Part shown: positions 7,599 to 16,819 of the stretch, piece after piece
How positions within the stretch are numbered: position 1 is the stretch's first letter
Layout: each line of letters starts with the position of its first letter
Origin: Parasulfuritortus sp049322515
Lineage (GTDB): Bacteria; Pseudomonadota; Gammaproteobacteria; Burkholderiales; Thiobacillaceae
Length of the DNA: 39,055 bases
Assembly: GCA_049322515.1 (NCBI GenBank)
Contig: JBMOQW010000030.1
Coordinates: 1 to 39,055, forward strand
Direction of reading: 5' to 3'
The notes under the pieces: model-generated
Seen by the model: only the letters and a program-made list of their open reading frames with translations
Databases searched by the model: none
Told to the model about the DNA's origin: nothing
Position numbers and translations under genes: made by a program

Positions 7599-7964
7599 AT
7601 GCCGATCAAGAAAGTCCTGGTGGTGGACGACTCGCCGACCGAGCGATACGTCCTGGTTGATATCCTGAAAAAGCACGGCTTCGAGGCGGATACCGCCGAG
7701 AATGGCGAGGAAGGCATCGCCAAGGCCAAGGCTGGCCATCCCGACCTGATCCTGATGGACGTGGTCATGCCCGGGGTCAATGGCTTCCAGGTGACCCGCA
7801 CCTTGTCACGAGACGCCGATACCAAGGACATTCCGGTCATCATGTGCACATCCAAGGGTCAGGAAACCGACCGCGTCTGGGGCATGCGCCAGGGGGCCGT
7901 CGCCTATCTGGTCAAGCCGATCGCCGCCGCTGACCTGCTTGACAAGATCAAGAGCCTGGCCTGA
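7599..7964 (+). CDS. pilH: Twitching-motility response regulator PilH
   Basis: The 121-residue receiver-only protein follows AAGGAG. Features are VLVVDDSPTERYVLV, Asp54 in ILMDVVMPGVNGFQVTR, CTSKGQETDRVWGMRQGA and Lys106 in LVKPI, the PilH pattern. In Pseudomonas PilH opposes or buffers PilG signalling, acting on retraction or as a phosphate sink. Its TGA overlaps the pilI ATG by one base. Confidence 0.95.
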   Translation: MPIKKVLVVDDSPTERYVLVDILKKHGFEADTAENGEEGIAKAKAGHPDLILMDVVMPGVNGFQVTRTLSRDADTKDIPVIMCTSKGQETDRVWGMRQGAVAYLVKPIAAADLLDKIKSLA

Positions 7965-8473
7965 TGGACGAGCGACTCAATCTGCGCGAATTCCAGCACC
8001 GTCTGGCCGAACGGCTCAAGGGGGCGGCTGCCGGCGAGGGCGGCGGGGCCAAGTTGGGCTTCGTGGCCGGTGGTCGCCACTGGCTGGTTGCCCTGGACCA
8101 GGTTTCCGAAGTGGTCACCGTGAACCATCTGGCCCGTGCTCCGTGGGTTCAACCCTGGTTTCTCGGGGTCGCCGGGGTCCGGGGCGCGATCTATGGCTGC
8201 ACCGATCTGGCCGGGTTTCTCGGCATCGCTCCGCCCGAAACCCCGGATGATATCCGGATGCTCCTCGCCAATGCCCGATTCGATGCCCATGCTGCCCTGC
8301 GCATCGACCAGGCACTCGGCCTGCGCAACATCGCCGGCATGACCCGGCAACCGGCGGTCGATGCCCCGGACTGGCAACTCGATGCCTACGTCGACGCGCA
8401 GGGGATCGAGTGGACGGAAATTTCCCTGGACAAGCTACTCGCCGACCCGCGTTTCCTGCGCGTGGCGGTTTGA
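7964..8473 (+). CDS. pilI: CheW-like coupling protein PilI
   Basis: The 169-residue CheW-fold protein (residues about 28-165) should couple the PilJ receptor to the ChpA kinase. Visible signatures are KLGFVAGGRHWLVALDQVSEV, PWFLGVAGVRGAIYGCTDLAGFLG and ALRIDQALGLRNIAGM. The low-similarity CheW sequence plus its position between pilH and pilJ identifies it as PilI rather than the flagellar CheW, which is present separately at 33390-33872. Confidence 0.92.
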   Translation: MDERLNLREFQHRLAERLKGAAAGEGGGAKLGFVAGGRHWLVALDQVSEVVTVNHLARAPWVQPWFLGVAGVRGAIYGCTDLAGFLGIAPPETPDDIRMLLANARFDAHAALRIDQALGLRNIAGMTRQPAVDAPDWQLDAYVDAQGIEWTEISLDKLLADPRFLRVAV

Positions 8474-8490
8474 CGATGATGGAGACTCGA

Positions 8491-10581
8491 ATGGAGCAAA
8501 GCCACGATACTCAGGGCGCCGGTGGGGGGCGACTGGGACCACGCCTGGAGGCTTGGCAAGCCCGCCTCGGTCGATTCGACCTGGCCAAGGTGCCCGGCTT
8601 GGCCAAGCGCAACGTCGAGCAGCGCTATCGGATCCTGATCCTGGCACTGCTGTTCGCGTTGTTGTTGACCGTGCTGTTCGTGGTGCTCTACCTAGTCCAG
8701 GTCGGCAATCGTACCGAGCGGGCGGAAATCGCCACCCAGCTGCAGATGTTGTCTCAGCGCTATTCCAAGGCGGCCTTGCTGGCTGCCCAGGGCAACCCGG
8801 GGGCTTTTGCCCAATTGCAGGAGAGCCAGAAGGGCTTCAATGACGGGCTGGCCGAGCTGGATGATCTGAGCGGTCTGCTCACCAGTCAGGGTAATCTGGT
8901 CGGGGTCAAGCAGCGCTGGGAAAAGTCGCGCAAGGACATCGATGCCCTGCTGGCGCAGCGGGAAGCCTTGGTGGCGTTGGCCCAGTCGATCGAGCAGGTC
9001 AATGTCCGCAACAGCGAATTGCTTGATCTTACCCAGCAATTGATCGCCCTGCTGCCGGGCGGAAATGCCCTCTCCTTCGCCCACCAGCAGGCACTCTGGA
9101 CCCAGCGCATGGCCAAGAACGCCAATGGCCTGGTGGCTGGCGAGGTCATCAATCCGGAAACTGCCTATCAGCTTGGCCAGGACGTAAAGACCTTCGGCGA
9201 AGTGCTGAACGGCATGCTGAATGGCGATGCCGAACTGGGCCTCAGCGCGATCGGCGATCCCGCTGCACGCGACAAGTTGCGCGAATTGCAGACCGTGTTC
9301 ACCGCTTTCGAGAGCCGCATCGACCAGATCCTCAAGCGCATGCCCCAGCTGGTCGAGGCCAAACGCGCGGCACGTGAACTGTTCGATGACAGCGAGCAGA
9401 TGCTGGCCATGACCGGCGAGATGACCGATAGCTATCAGAACGATCTGAGCTGGATCTATCTGCTGCTCGCACTCCTGTTCGGCGGCGTGGCCCTGGCCAG
9501 CTTGCTCCTGCTCGCCTTGGCCAACGTTTCCGAGTCGCGCGCCCGGGCCGAGCAGGCCACTCGGGAGCAGGATGGCGCGGCACGCGAGAATCGCCGCAAC
9601 CAGGAGGCCATCCTGCGCCTGCTCAACGAAATGGGCGACTTGGCCGAGGGTAACCTGACGGTGCGCGCCACCGTGACCGAGGACATCACCGGGGCCATTG
9701 CCGACTCGGTCAACTTCGCCATCGAGGAACTCCGCAACCTGGTCGAGAACGTCAACCGTGCCGCCTTGCAGGTGACCCAGGCCACCGACGATGCCCAGCG
9801 GCTATCCGACAACATGTTGCAGACCGCCGAACGCCAGGCCGAGGAAATTGGCCGGACCACCGATTCGGTGCAGGTGATGTCCGAGTCGGTCAACCGGGTC
9901 GCGCAAAACGCCGCCGATTCAGCTCGCGTGGCCGAGCAATCGCTCGACTTCGCGCGCAAGGGCGGCACCTCGGTGCGTGACGCCATCGCCGGCATGAACG
10001 CCATCCGCGACCAGATCCAGGAGACTTCCAAGCGCATCAAGCGGCTGGGCGAGTCCTCGCAGGAGATCGGCGAAATCGTGGAACTGATTTCCGACATTAC
10101 CGAGCAGACCAACGTATTGGCCCTCAACGCCGCCATCCAGGCCGCCGCCGCCGGTGAGGCCGGACGCGGTTTCTCGGTGGTGGCGGAGGAAGTGCAACGC
10201 CTGGCGGAGCGTTCCGGTCAGGCGACCCGCCGCATCGGCGCCATCGTCAAGACCATCCAGACCGATACCCAGGATGCCATGAACGCCATGGAAGTCAGTA
10301 CCCGCGGCGTGGTCGAGGGGGCCGCACTGTCCGACCACGCCGGCCACGCGCTGCAGGACATCGAGTCGGTGTCCGAGGAACTGGCGCGCCTGATCCAGAG
10401 CATTTCCGACGCCACGCGGGAGCAGGTCGACATCGCCACCCAGATTGCCGACAACATGCAGCACATTCTTGAACAGACCCTGCAGGCCTCCGACAACGCC
10501 CGCAAGAGCGCCGACTCGGTCGGCCAGCTCACGGTGCTGGCCGATGAGCTGCGCGTGTCCGTGGCTGGTTTCACCCTTTAA
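8491..10581 (+). CDS. pilJ: Twitching chemoreceptor PilJ
   Basis: The protein has 696 residues from ATG 8491, chosen for GGAG (8481-8484) six bases upstream; ATGs at 8476 and 8479 are possible. Order: cytoplasmic N-tail, TM1 (about 48-70), periplasmic PilJ-type sensor region with two helical repeats, TM2 (about 321-346), HAMP (about 376-420), and a cytoplasmic coiled-coil signalling domain whose tip (about 537-575) reads EQTNVLALNAAIQAAAAG then EAGRGFSVVAEEVQRLAE. The AAIQAAxAG tip, in place of AAIEAARAG, is typical of PilJ. It would sense pilin or surface contact and control ChpA. No pilK (methyltransferase) or chpB (methylesterase) gene follows it. Confidence 0.95.
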   Translation: MEQSHDTQGAGGGRLGPRLEAWQARLGRFDLAKVPGLAKRNVEQRYRILILALLFALLLTVLFVVLYLVQVGNRTERAEIATQLQMLSQRYSKAALLAAQGNPGAFAQLQESQKGFNDGLAELDDLSGLLTSQGNLVGVKQRWEKSRKDIDALLAQREALVALAQSIEQVNVRNSELLDLTQQLIALLPGGNALSFAHQQALWTQRMAKNANGLVAGEVINPETAYQLGQDVKTFGEVLNGMLNGDAELGLSAIGDPAARDKLRELQTVFTAFESRIDQILKRMPQLVEAKRAARELFDDSEQMLAMTGEMTDSYQNDLSWIYLLLALLFGGVALASLLLLALANVSESRARAEQATREQDGAARENRRNQEAILRLLNEMGDLAEGNLTVRATVTEDITGAIADSVNFAIEELRNLVENVNRAALQVTQATDDAQRLSDNMLQTAERQAEEIGRTTDSVQVMSESVNRVAQNAADSARVAEQSLDFARKGGTSVRDAIAGMNAIRDQIQETSKRIKRLGESSQEIGEIVELISDITEQTNVLALNAAIQAAAAGEAGRGFSVVAEEVQRLAERSGQATRRIGAIVKTIQTDTQDAMNAMEVSTRGVVEGAALSDHAGHALQDIESVSEELARLIQSISDATREQVDIATQIADNMQHILEQTLQASDNARKSADSVGQLTVLADELRVSVAGFTL

Positions 10582-10602
10582 CCGGTAGAGAGGCGCCTGA
10601 GC

Positions 10603-13600
10603 GTGGATAGCCTGAGCGATTTCGACCTGGGTCCGTTGACCTGGGTCAAGGCGGAGATCGATGTCGCCCTGAATGCCGGGGTGAAAGCCCTGACCGAATG
10701 GAATGGCGCCGACACGACGCCCTTGAAAGAGGCCGCGACCTACCTGCACCAGGTGTCGGGGGCGTTGCAGATCGTCGACTTGCAAGGGGTTTACCAGGTC
10801 AGCGATTGCATCGAAGGCTTGCTCGCCGACATGCAGGCCAAGGACGCGCTGCGCAACCTCGATTCGGCAGATCTTGCGATCGAGGCCATCCGCGCCGTGC
10901 AGGCGCATCTGGACCGGCTCATGGCGACCGGCCAGCCCGGGGATCTGGGCTTGATGCCGGTGTATACGGCGATGCAGATCCGGCGTGGTGCCGAACCGCC
11001 GCCACCCTCCGAGTTGTTCTATCCCGACTTGGGCGCACGGGCCCGGCGCGCCGAACCCGAACCCGAGCTGCCGGCCGAGGCCCTGGGCCATGCCCTGCGC
11101 CTGGCCCGGGTCAAGTACCAGAAGGGCTTGTTGCACTATCTCCAGCAGAAGGATGCCGACCAGGCGCTCGACCAGATGGCGGTCGCGCTCCGGGAGGTCG
11201 AGCGGTTGGCGCCCGGCACCGCGCAGTACACGTTCTGGTGGGCCGCGTCCGGATTGCTCGAGGCGATCCGGCGCGGCGGTGTGGCGCCGGACTGGTGGGC
11301 CCGGCGCATGTTTGCCCGGCTCGACCTGCAACTGCGCCGGCTCATGGACGGCTCCAAGCAGCTTGCTGATCGCCTGTTCCGGGATGTGTTGTTCTATCTT
11401 TCCCAGGATGTGGCTCCGAGCGGTCGCGCTGCCGAAGCGCGGGCCTTGTTCGAACTGGAACGGTTCGCCCCGGCCGGCCGGGGCGCCGAGGCCGATGCCC
11501 GCGTCCTCGAGCTGTCGCCCCGTCTCGCCCACCTGCGCGAGGTGCTCGCCACCGCCAAGGAACAGTGGTTGCGCCTGTGCTCCGGGCGACGCGAAAGCCT
11601 GGATGCTTTCCACGCTGCGGCACGGCAACTAGCCGAAGTGGCGGAATCCGTCGCCGATCCGGCGCTGGACGTGCTCGCCAAAGCGGTTCGCGAAGCGGCC
11701 ATGGACACCAGCGATGCCGCCCAGGCGGTCCAGAACGAAGCCTTGCAGGTGGAGATGGCGACGGCCTTGCTGCTGTTCCAGCATGGGGCCGAGAATTTCT
11801 TCCAGCTCGGTCATGATTTCGCCGACCATGCCGGCATCCAGGCCAAGCGTCTGCGTGCGGCCCTGGCCGGTGGCGATGCCCTGGCGGAGATGCCAGCCGA
11901 GCCGCTGCTCGACGAAATCGCCCGTCAGGCACAGGAAAAGCTGCTGCTCGCCCAGGTCACCCGGGAAATCCAGATCAACCTGCACCAGATCGAGGAGATC
12001 CTCGACAAGTTCTTCCGAGATCGTCGCGAGCGCGGAGGCCTGCCTTTGGTACCCGGGCTGCTCAAGCAGGTCCAGGGCGCCCTCAACATGCTCCAGCTGG
12101 ACGTGGCGGTCGATTTGGTGCGCGCTGCCGGCGAGCGCATTGGCCTGATCTCAGAGGCCGACCACGATATCGTCGCCGATGAACTCAACTGGATCGCAGA
12201 GGCCATTTCCACCCTGGGCCTGTATGTCGAAGCCCTGCGCAATGGTCGCGATGACCCCACGTCCCTGAATCGGCTGTTGCACCCGCCCGAGGCGGCCGAG
12301 CACGCCGAGGCCAGCGTCGAGGATGGTCTGGCCGAGAGCGCCGAGAAGCTGCTGCACAGTGCCGGGCAACTGGCCGAGGTCGAAGACCAGGTTGCCTTGC
12401 GTGACGAGATGCAGCGTGAATTGTCCCGGCTTGCCGAGGATGCCGACCTGGTGGGTGACCGGGATTTGCGCAGCCAGGCCGACGAAGCCTTGCGCCTGCT
12501 GGAGCAGAATGCCACCGCCGAGGATATCCAGAGTGCCGTGCAACACCTGGCGGGCGCGCCCGCGCCGGTCGAGCCGGCCCCGCCGCCGCCCACCGCCAAT
12601 GAGCGCGAGGTCGACGCCGAGCTCCTGGAGATCTATATCGAGGAAGCCAAGACGGTCCTCGGTGATATCTTCGAGCGCCTGGGCCGCTTGCATCGTCCGG
12701 CCCACGAGCACGCGGATTTCGTGGACATCCGGCGTGGCTTCCACACCCTCAAGGGCAGTGGCCGCATGGTCGGCCTCACCGATCTCGCCGAAGTGGCCTG
12801 GGAAGCCGAGCAGACCCTGAACCTGTGGTTGCGCGAGGAACGCGCCATCAACAGCGCGATCCTCGATTTCGTCGAGCAGGCCGGGCACGCATTCCAGTCC
12901 TGGGTGCATGAACTGGAGCAAAACGGTCATGTCGTGCCTGAGGCCGAGGCCATCGTGGCCCGTGCTCGTCGCCTGCGGGGCGAGGCTGACGCCGTCACCA
13001 CGGACATGGCCTTGCCGGCCGCCGAGGTGGCTGGCACCGTGGCGGCCCTGGCCGAGGGGCCCCTGGTCGGGACTGACGCGCTTCCGGACATGCCTGAAGC
13101 GGCTGAGGCCATGCCAGAGCCTCAGCCCATGGCCTTCGAGGCACCGGTCCCCGACCTGGTGGCAAGCCCCGAGCCTTCGTCCGAGGAAGCGGTCGTGATG
13201 ATCGGCGAGCATCCGGTGCCCGCGCCGCTGTTTGCGATATTCAGTGACGAAGCCGCGCACCGAATGACCGAGATGCGCGAGCATCTGGCGGAAATGGGTG
13301 AAGTCTCGGATGAAAACCAGTGGGAGGGTTTTTCGCGCACGGCGCACACCCTGGCCGGGATCTCCCGCGCCACGGGCCTCTCCCCCCTTGCCGAGGCTGC
13401 GCACGCGGTCGAGCTCTGGGCCGCGGCCTGGCCGGACAAGACCACGCCACTTACGGATCCTGTCCTTGCCGGGCTGAGCGAAATCGTCGAAGCGCTGGGG
13501 GCCGGGTTCGCGGCGGCGGGTCGCCAGCAATGGCCCGAATTCGATGCCGGGTTCGCTGCCCGCCTGGAAGCCTTGCGGCCTCCGGCCCCGATGCCCGAGG

Positions 13601-15945
13601 CCACTCCGGAAGGCACTGCCGAACCCCCCCTCGAGGAAACGCCGGCCCTCGCGCAAGTGACCGAAGCTCCGGCCATGCCGGAAGCCGTCCGGGCGCCCGA
13701 GGCCGCGCCGGTGCCCGAAGCGATGCCAGCGCCGGAGATGCCCGAGGAAACCTGTGACCCGCAACTGCTGCCGATCTTCCTGGCTGAGGCGGACGAGTTG
13801 CTGCCGCGCATTGGCGACAGCCTGCGCCGCTGGCGCGCCGAGCCGGACAGCCCGGAACCGTGCCAGGCCCTGCAACGGGCCCTGCATACCCTGAAGGGCA
13901 GTGCCCGCATGGCCGGGGCGATGCGCCTGGGCGACGACACGCACGCCATGGAATCACGCCTGGCCGAATGGGGCGAGGCCGCCCCGGAGCCGGCCTTCCT
14001 GGATAGCCTGGAACACGAGTACGACACCCTGGCCGAGGCCATCGACCGCCTGCGCCATCCTGGGCGCGCCCGCCATGTAGCACCCACGGTTGACCTGCCG
14101 GCGGTGGCGGCGGCCTTGCCCGAGGCGCCGGTGCCCGAGGACGACGCCGGGATTCGCCAGGCTTTCAAGGCCAAGGCCTCGATCCTGGATGCGTTGATCA
14201 ACGAAGCCGGCGAGATCAGTATCGCGCGATCGCGGATCGAAGCGGCCATCAATGGTTACAAGCAAACCGCGCTTGAACTGACCGCCAACGTCGAGCGTCT
14301 GCGCGGCCAGTTGCGGGAACTTGAGATCGAAGCCGAAAAGCAGATCGGCGCGCGCATGACCCGGGTCGACGCGAGCCATTTCGACCCGCTCGAATTCGAC
14401 CGCTATACCCGCCTCCAGGAACTCACCCGGTTGATGGCGGAGAGCGTCAACGACGTGTCGACGGCCCAGGAAAACCTGTCCGCCGGTCTGTCCGACGCCG
14501 AATATGCCCTGCTTCAGCAATCGCGCACCACGCGCAGCTTGCAGCAAGAATTGATGCGGATCCGGATGGTGCGCTTGAACAGTCAGTCCGAGCGTCTGCA
14601 CCGCATCGTGCGTCAGGCCGCCAAGGAACTGGGCCGCAAGGCGCGCCTGCACGTCGAGGGGGGCGAGACCGAGCTCGACCGTACCGTGCTGGACAAGGCC
14701 TTGGTGCCGTTCGAGCATTTGCTGCGCAATGCGGTCGCCCATGGCGTCGAGACCGCCGAGCAGCGCCTGTCGGCAGGCAAGCCCGAGTATGGCGAGATCC
14801 GCTTGTCGGCGCGCCAGGAAGGCACCGAAGTGGTGTTGACCCTGAGCGACGACGGCGCCGGCATCGACCATGACCGGGTACGTGCCCGTGCCGAGGCCAT
14901 GGGCTGGCTCAAGCCCGGTGAGCCGGTCGAACGCGAACGCCTGGAATCTTTCCTGTTCATGCCCGGCTTTTCCACCGTCGAGACGGTGACCCAGGTGGCC
15001 GGGCGAGGCGTGGGTCTCGACGTGGTACGCAGCGAGATCGCTGCGGTGGGGGGCCGGATCCGGGTCGAAAGCGAAGCCGGCCAGGGCACCCGGTTCACCA
15101 TCCGCCTGCCGGCGACCCTGGCCCTGGCCCAGGTGGTCCTGGCCAGCGCCGGCGACCAGGTGTACGCGATCCCGGCCAACATGGTGGTGCTGGTGCGCGA
15201 GATGAAGGACGAAGAATGGCATGCCCTGGTCGCTGCCGGACAGGTCGATCTCGATGGCGTGCCCTATCCGCTCCGGTCCCTGGCCGAATTGACCGGACAG
15301 CCGCCCCAGCCGGTCGAGGGCCGGTTCCGCACCGTCCTGCTCTTGCGGTCGGGTGACGAGCGGGTGGCGCTGCGGGTGGATGAGTTGCGCGGCAATGCCG
15401 AGGCCGTGGTCAAGGCGATCGGGCCTCAGCTATCCCGGGTGCCTGGCGTGGCTGGGGCCACCGTACTTTCCGACGGCCGCGTGGCGCTCATCCTCAACCC
15501 CTTCGCACTCATGGAAAGCGCGCCGGCGGCGGCGGCGCCCGTGGTCGAAACGCCGGCCACCGAGGATCGCGCGCCCCTGGTGCTGGTGGTCGACGACTCA
15601 CTCACCGTGCGCAAGATCACCAGTCGCCTGCTGCAACGCGAAGGTTATCGGGTGGCGACCGCCAAGGATGGGGTCGAAGCCCTGGAATACCTGCAGGAGG
15701 ATATGCCGGCGGTCATGCTGCTGGACATCGAGATGCCGCGCATGGACGGCTTCGAGGTGGCCCGCCACGTGCGCGCCGACAGCCGGACCCGGCCGTTGCC
15801 GATCATCATGATCACCTCGCGCACGGCGGACAAGCACCGCGAACATGCCCTCGACCTGGGCGTCGACTTGTACATGGGCAAGCCCTACCGGGAGGACGAA
15901 CTGCTCGGTGCGATCGCCGATTTCGTCAAGATGTCCAGTCGATGA
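10603..15945 (+). CDS. chpA: Hybrid chemotaxis-type kinase ChpA (PilL) of the Pil-Chp system
   Basis: The 1780-residue protein begins with GTG after a GAGAGG site. N-terminal helical repeats include Hpt-like LHQVSGALQIV (His49) and a degenerate copy LKQVQGALNML with Lys488 in the histidine position. Recognisable Hpt sites are His714 (FHTLKGSGRM), His915 (AHTLAGISRA, Lys of HTLKG replaced by Ala) and His1095 (LHTLKGSARM), separated by Pro/Glu/Ala-rich linkers. The CheA core follows: dimerisation helices (about 1190-1330), N box HLLRNAVAHG (about 1372-1381), DDGAG (1416-1420), GRGVGLDVV (1467 on), a CheW-like domain (about 1500-1640) and a C-terminal receiver (Asp1664, Asp1665, phospho-Asp1708, Lys1760). 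It is shorter than the Pseudomonas ChpA of about 2470 residues. It phosphorylates PilG and PilH. Its last 20 bases overlap convergent uppP. Confidence 0.95.
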   Translation: MDSLSDFDLGPLTWVKAEIDVALNAGVKALTEWNGADTTPLKEAATYLHQVSGALQIVDLQGVYQVSDCIEGLLADMQAKDALRNLDSADLAIEAIRAVQAHLDRLMATGQPGDLGLMPVYTAMQIRRGAEPPPPSELFYPDLGARARRAEPEPELPAEALGHALRLARVKYQKGLLHYLQQKDADQALDQMAVALREVERLAPGTAQYTFWWAASGLLEAIRRGGVAPDWWARRMFARLDLQLRRLMDGSKQLADRLFRDVLFYLSQDVAPSGRAAEARALFELERFAPAGRGAEADARVLELSPRLAHLREVLATAKEQWLRLCSGRRESLDAFHAAARQLAEVAESVADPALDVLAKAVREAAMDTSDAAQAVQNEALQVEMATALLLFQHGAENFFQLGHDFADHAGIQAKRLRAALAGGDALAEMPAEPLLDEIARQAQEKLLLAQVTREIQINLHQIEEILDKFFRDRRERGGLPLVPGLLKQVQGALNMLQLDVAVDLVRAAGERIGLISEADHDIVADELNWIAEAISTLGLYVEALRNGRDDPTSLNRLLHPPEAAEHAEASVEDGLAESAEKLLHSAGQLAEVEDQVALRDEMQRELSRLAEDADLVGDRDLRSQADEALRLLEQNATAEDIQSAVQHLAGAPAPVEPAPPPPTANEREVDAELLEIYIEEAKTVLGDIFERLGRLHRPAHEHADFVDIRRGFHTLKGSGRMVGLTDLAEVAWEAEQTLNLWLREERAINSAILDFVEQAGHAFQSWVHELEQNGHVVPEAEAIVARARRLRGEADAVTTDMALPAAEVAGTVAALAEGPLVGTDALPDMPEAAEAMPEPQPMAFEAPVPDLVASPEPSSEEAVVMIGEHPVPAPLFAIFSDEAAHRMTEMREHLAEMGEVSDENQWEGFSRTAHTLAGISRATGLSPLAEAAHAVELWAAAWPDKTTPLTDPVLAGLSEIVEALGAGFAAAGRQQWPEFDAGFAARLEALRPPAPMPEATPEGTAEPPLEETPALAQVTEAPAMPEAVRAPEAAPVPEAMPAPEMPEETCDPQLLPIFLAEADELLPRIGDSLRRWRAEPDSPEPCQALQRALHTLKGSARMAGAMRLGDDTHAMESRLAEWGEAAPEPAFLDSLEHEYDTLAEAIDRLRHPGRARHVAPTVDLPAVAAALPEAPVPEDDAGIRQAFKAKASILDALINEAGEISIARSRIEAAINGYKQTALELTANVERLRGQLRELEIEAEKQIGARMTRVDASHFDPLEFDRYTRLQELTRLMAESVNDVSTAQENLSAGLSDAEYALLQQSRTTRSLQQELMRIRMVRLNSQSERLHRIVRQAAKELGRKARLHVEGGETELDRTVLDKALVPFEHLLRNAVAHGVETAEQRLSAGKPEYGEIRLSARQEGTEVVLTLSDDGAGIDHDRVRARAEAMGWLKPGEPVERERLESFLFMPGFSTVETVTQVAGRGVGLDVVRSEIAAVGGRIRVESEAGQGTRFTIRLPATLALAQVVLASAGDQVYAIPANMVVLVREMKDEEWHALVAAGQVDLDGVPYPLRSLAELTGQPPQPVEGRFRTVLLLRSGDERVALRVDELRGNAEAVVKAIGPQLSRVPGVAGATVLSDGRVALILNPFALMESAPAAAAPVVETPATEDRAPLVLVVDDSLTVRKITSRLLQREGYRVATAKDGVEALEYLQEDMPAVMLLDIEMPRMDGFEVARHVRADSRTRPLPIIMITSRTADKHREHALDLGVDLYMGKPYREDELLGAIADFVKMSSR

Positions 15946-16747
15946 CGCCGGTGTAGGCGGTGAGCAGGACCAGGAGTCCGAAGCCGATCCGGTACCAGGC
16001 GAAGGCCACGAAAGTGTGGCTGGCGACGTAGCCGAGGAAGACGCGCACGGCCACCATGGCGGCGACGAACGAAGCCGCGAAGCCGACCGCAAATACCGGC
16101 AGGTCGCCCAGGTCGAGCAGCGCCCAGTTCTTGTACAGGTCGTAGACGGTGGCGGCCAGCATGGTGGGGATGGCCAGGAAGAAGGAAAATTCGGTGGCCG
16201 CCTTGCGCGACAGGCCGAAGATCACGCCGCCCATGATGGTGGCGCCAGCCCGTGATACGCCCGGGAACATCGCCACCGACTGGGCCAGGCCGACCTTGAG
16301 GGCCACCTTCCAGTCCATCGCGTCGATGCTATGCAGGCGGGGATGATAGGCGCGCTTCTCGATGTAGAGGATCAGCAAGCCGCCGACGATCAGCGCGCCG
16401 GCCACGGTGATCGGATTGAACAGATAGGCCTTGATGGTGCTGTGGAACAGGACGCCGAGGACCGCCGCCGGCAGGAAGGCGACTAGGACATGGCCGACAA
16501 AACGGCGCTGGTTCGGATCGCTGTTGAAGCCCAAGGCGACCGTGCGCAGGCGGGCGCGATAATCCCAGCATACGGCCAGGATGGCCGCCAGCTGGATGAC
16601 GATCTTGAACACCTTGCTGCGCTCGTCGGTGTAATCGAGCAGACTGCCGACGATGATCAGATGGCCGGTCGACGAGATCGGCAGGAATTCGGTCAGGCCC
16701 TCGACCACGCCGAGGATCAGGGCCTTGAGCAGGATCAGGTTGTCCAA
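15926..16747 (-). CDS. uppP: Undecaprenyl-diphosphate phosphatase
   Basis: UppP (BacA) dephosphorylates undecaprenyl diphosphate to recycle the lipid carrier for peptidoglycan and O-antigen; overexpression gives bacitracin resistance. The 273-residue multi-pass protein carries VVEGLTEFLPISSTGHL (Glu16, Glu20, His29 of the active site) and the second motif PGVSRAGATI. The start codon is TTG at 16747, with an excellent GGGAGGTG site (16752-16759) five bases upstream; there is no in-frame ATG nearby. A TATAAT -10 lies just upstream. Confidence 0.96.
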   Translation of the reverse strand: MDNLILLKALILGVVEGLTEFLPISSTGHLIIVGSLLDYTDERSKVFKIVIQLAAILAVCWDYRARLRTVALGFNSDPNQRRFVGHVLVAFLPAAVLGVLFHSTIKAYLFNPITVAGALIVGGLLILYIEKRAYHPRLHSIDAMDWKVALKVGLAQSVAMFPGVSRAGATIMGGVIFGLSRKAATEFSFFLAIPTMLAATVYDLYKNWALLDLGDLPVFAVGFAASFVAAMVAVRVFLGYVASHTFVAFAWYRIGFGLLVLLTAYTGVIDWTS

Positions 16748-16751
16748 GAAG

Positions 16752-16783
16752 CACCTCCCAAGAGGCGGCGATTATAGCCGCCT
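16752..16783 (-). promoter_or_regulatory. uppP ribosome site and -10 inside an inverted repeat
   Basis: On the minus strand a perfect TATAAT (16771-16776) lies in the loop of a 7-bp inverted repeat (AGGCGGC 16763-16769 / GCCGCCT 16777-16783), followed by the strong GGGAGGTG site for the TTG start. No convincing -35 is seen. The repeat could be an operator covering the -10, or chance in GC-rich DNA. Confidence 0.4.
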
Positions 16784-16793
16784 GATCGAACAG

Positions 16794-16816
16794 GGTCGCC
16801 AGCGAATGCGGCGACC
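16794..16816 (-). terminator. Hairpin after zinc-ribbon gene
   Basis: A perfect 7-bp stem (GGTCGCC / GGCGACC, 9-base loop) lies 4 bases beyond the stop of the zinc-ribbon gene. There is no U-tract, so termination is uncertain. Confidence 0.35.
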
Positions 16817-16819
16817 TGG

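Noticed and set aside
12151..13944. 597-codon minus-strand frame inside chpA
   Set aside because: Antisense to the Hpt region of chpA, composition typical of a shadow.
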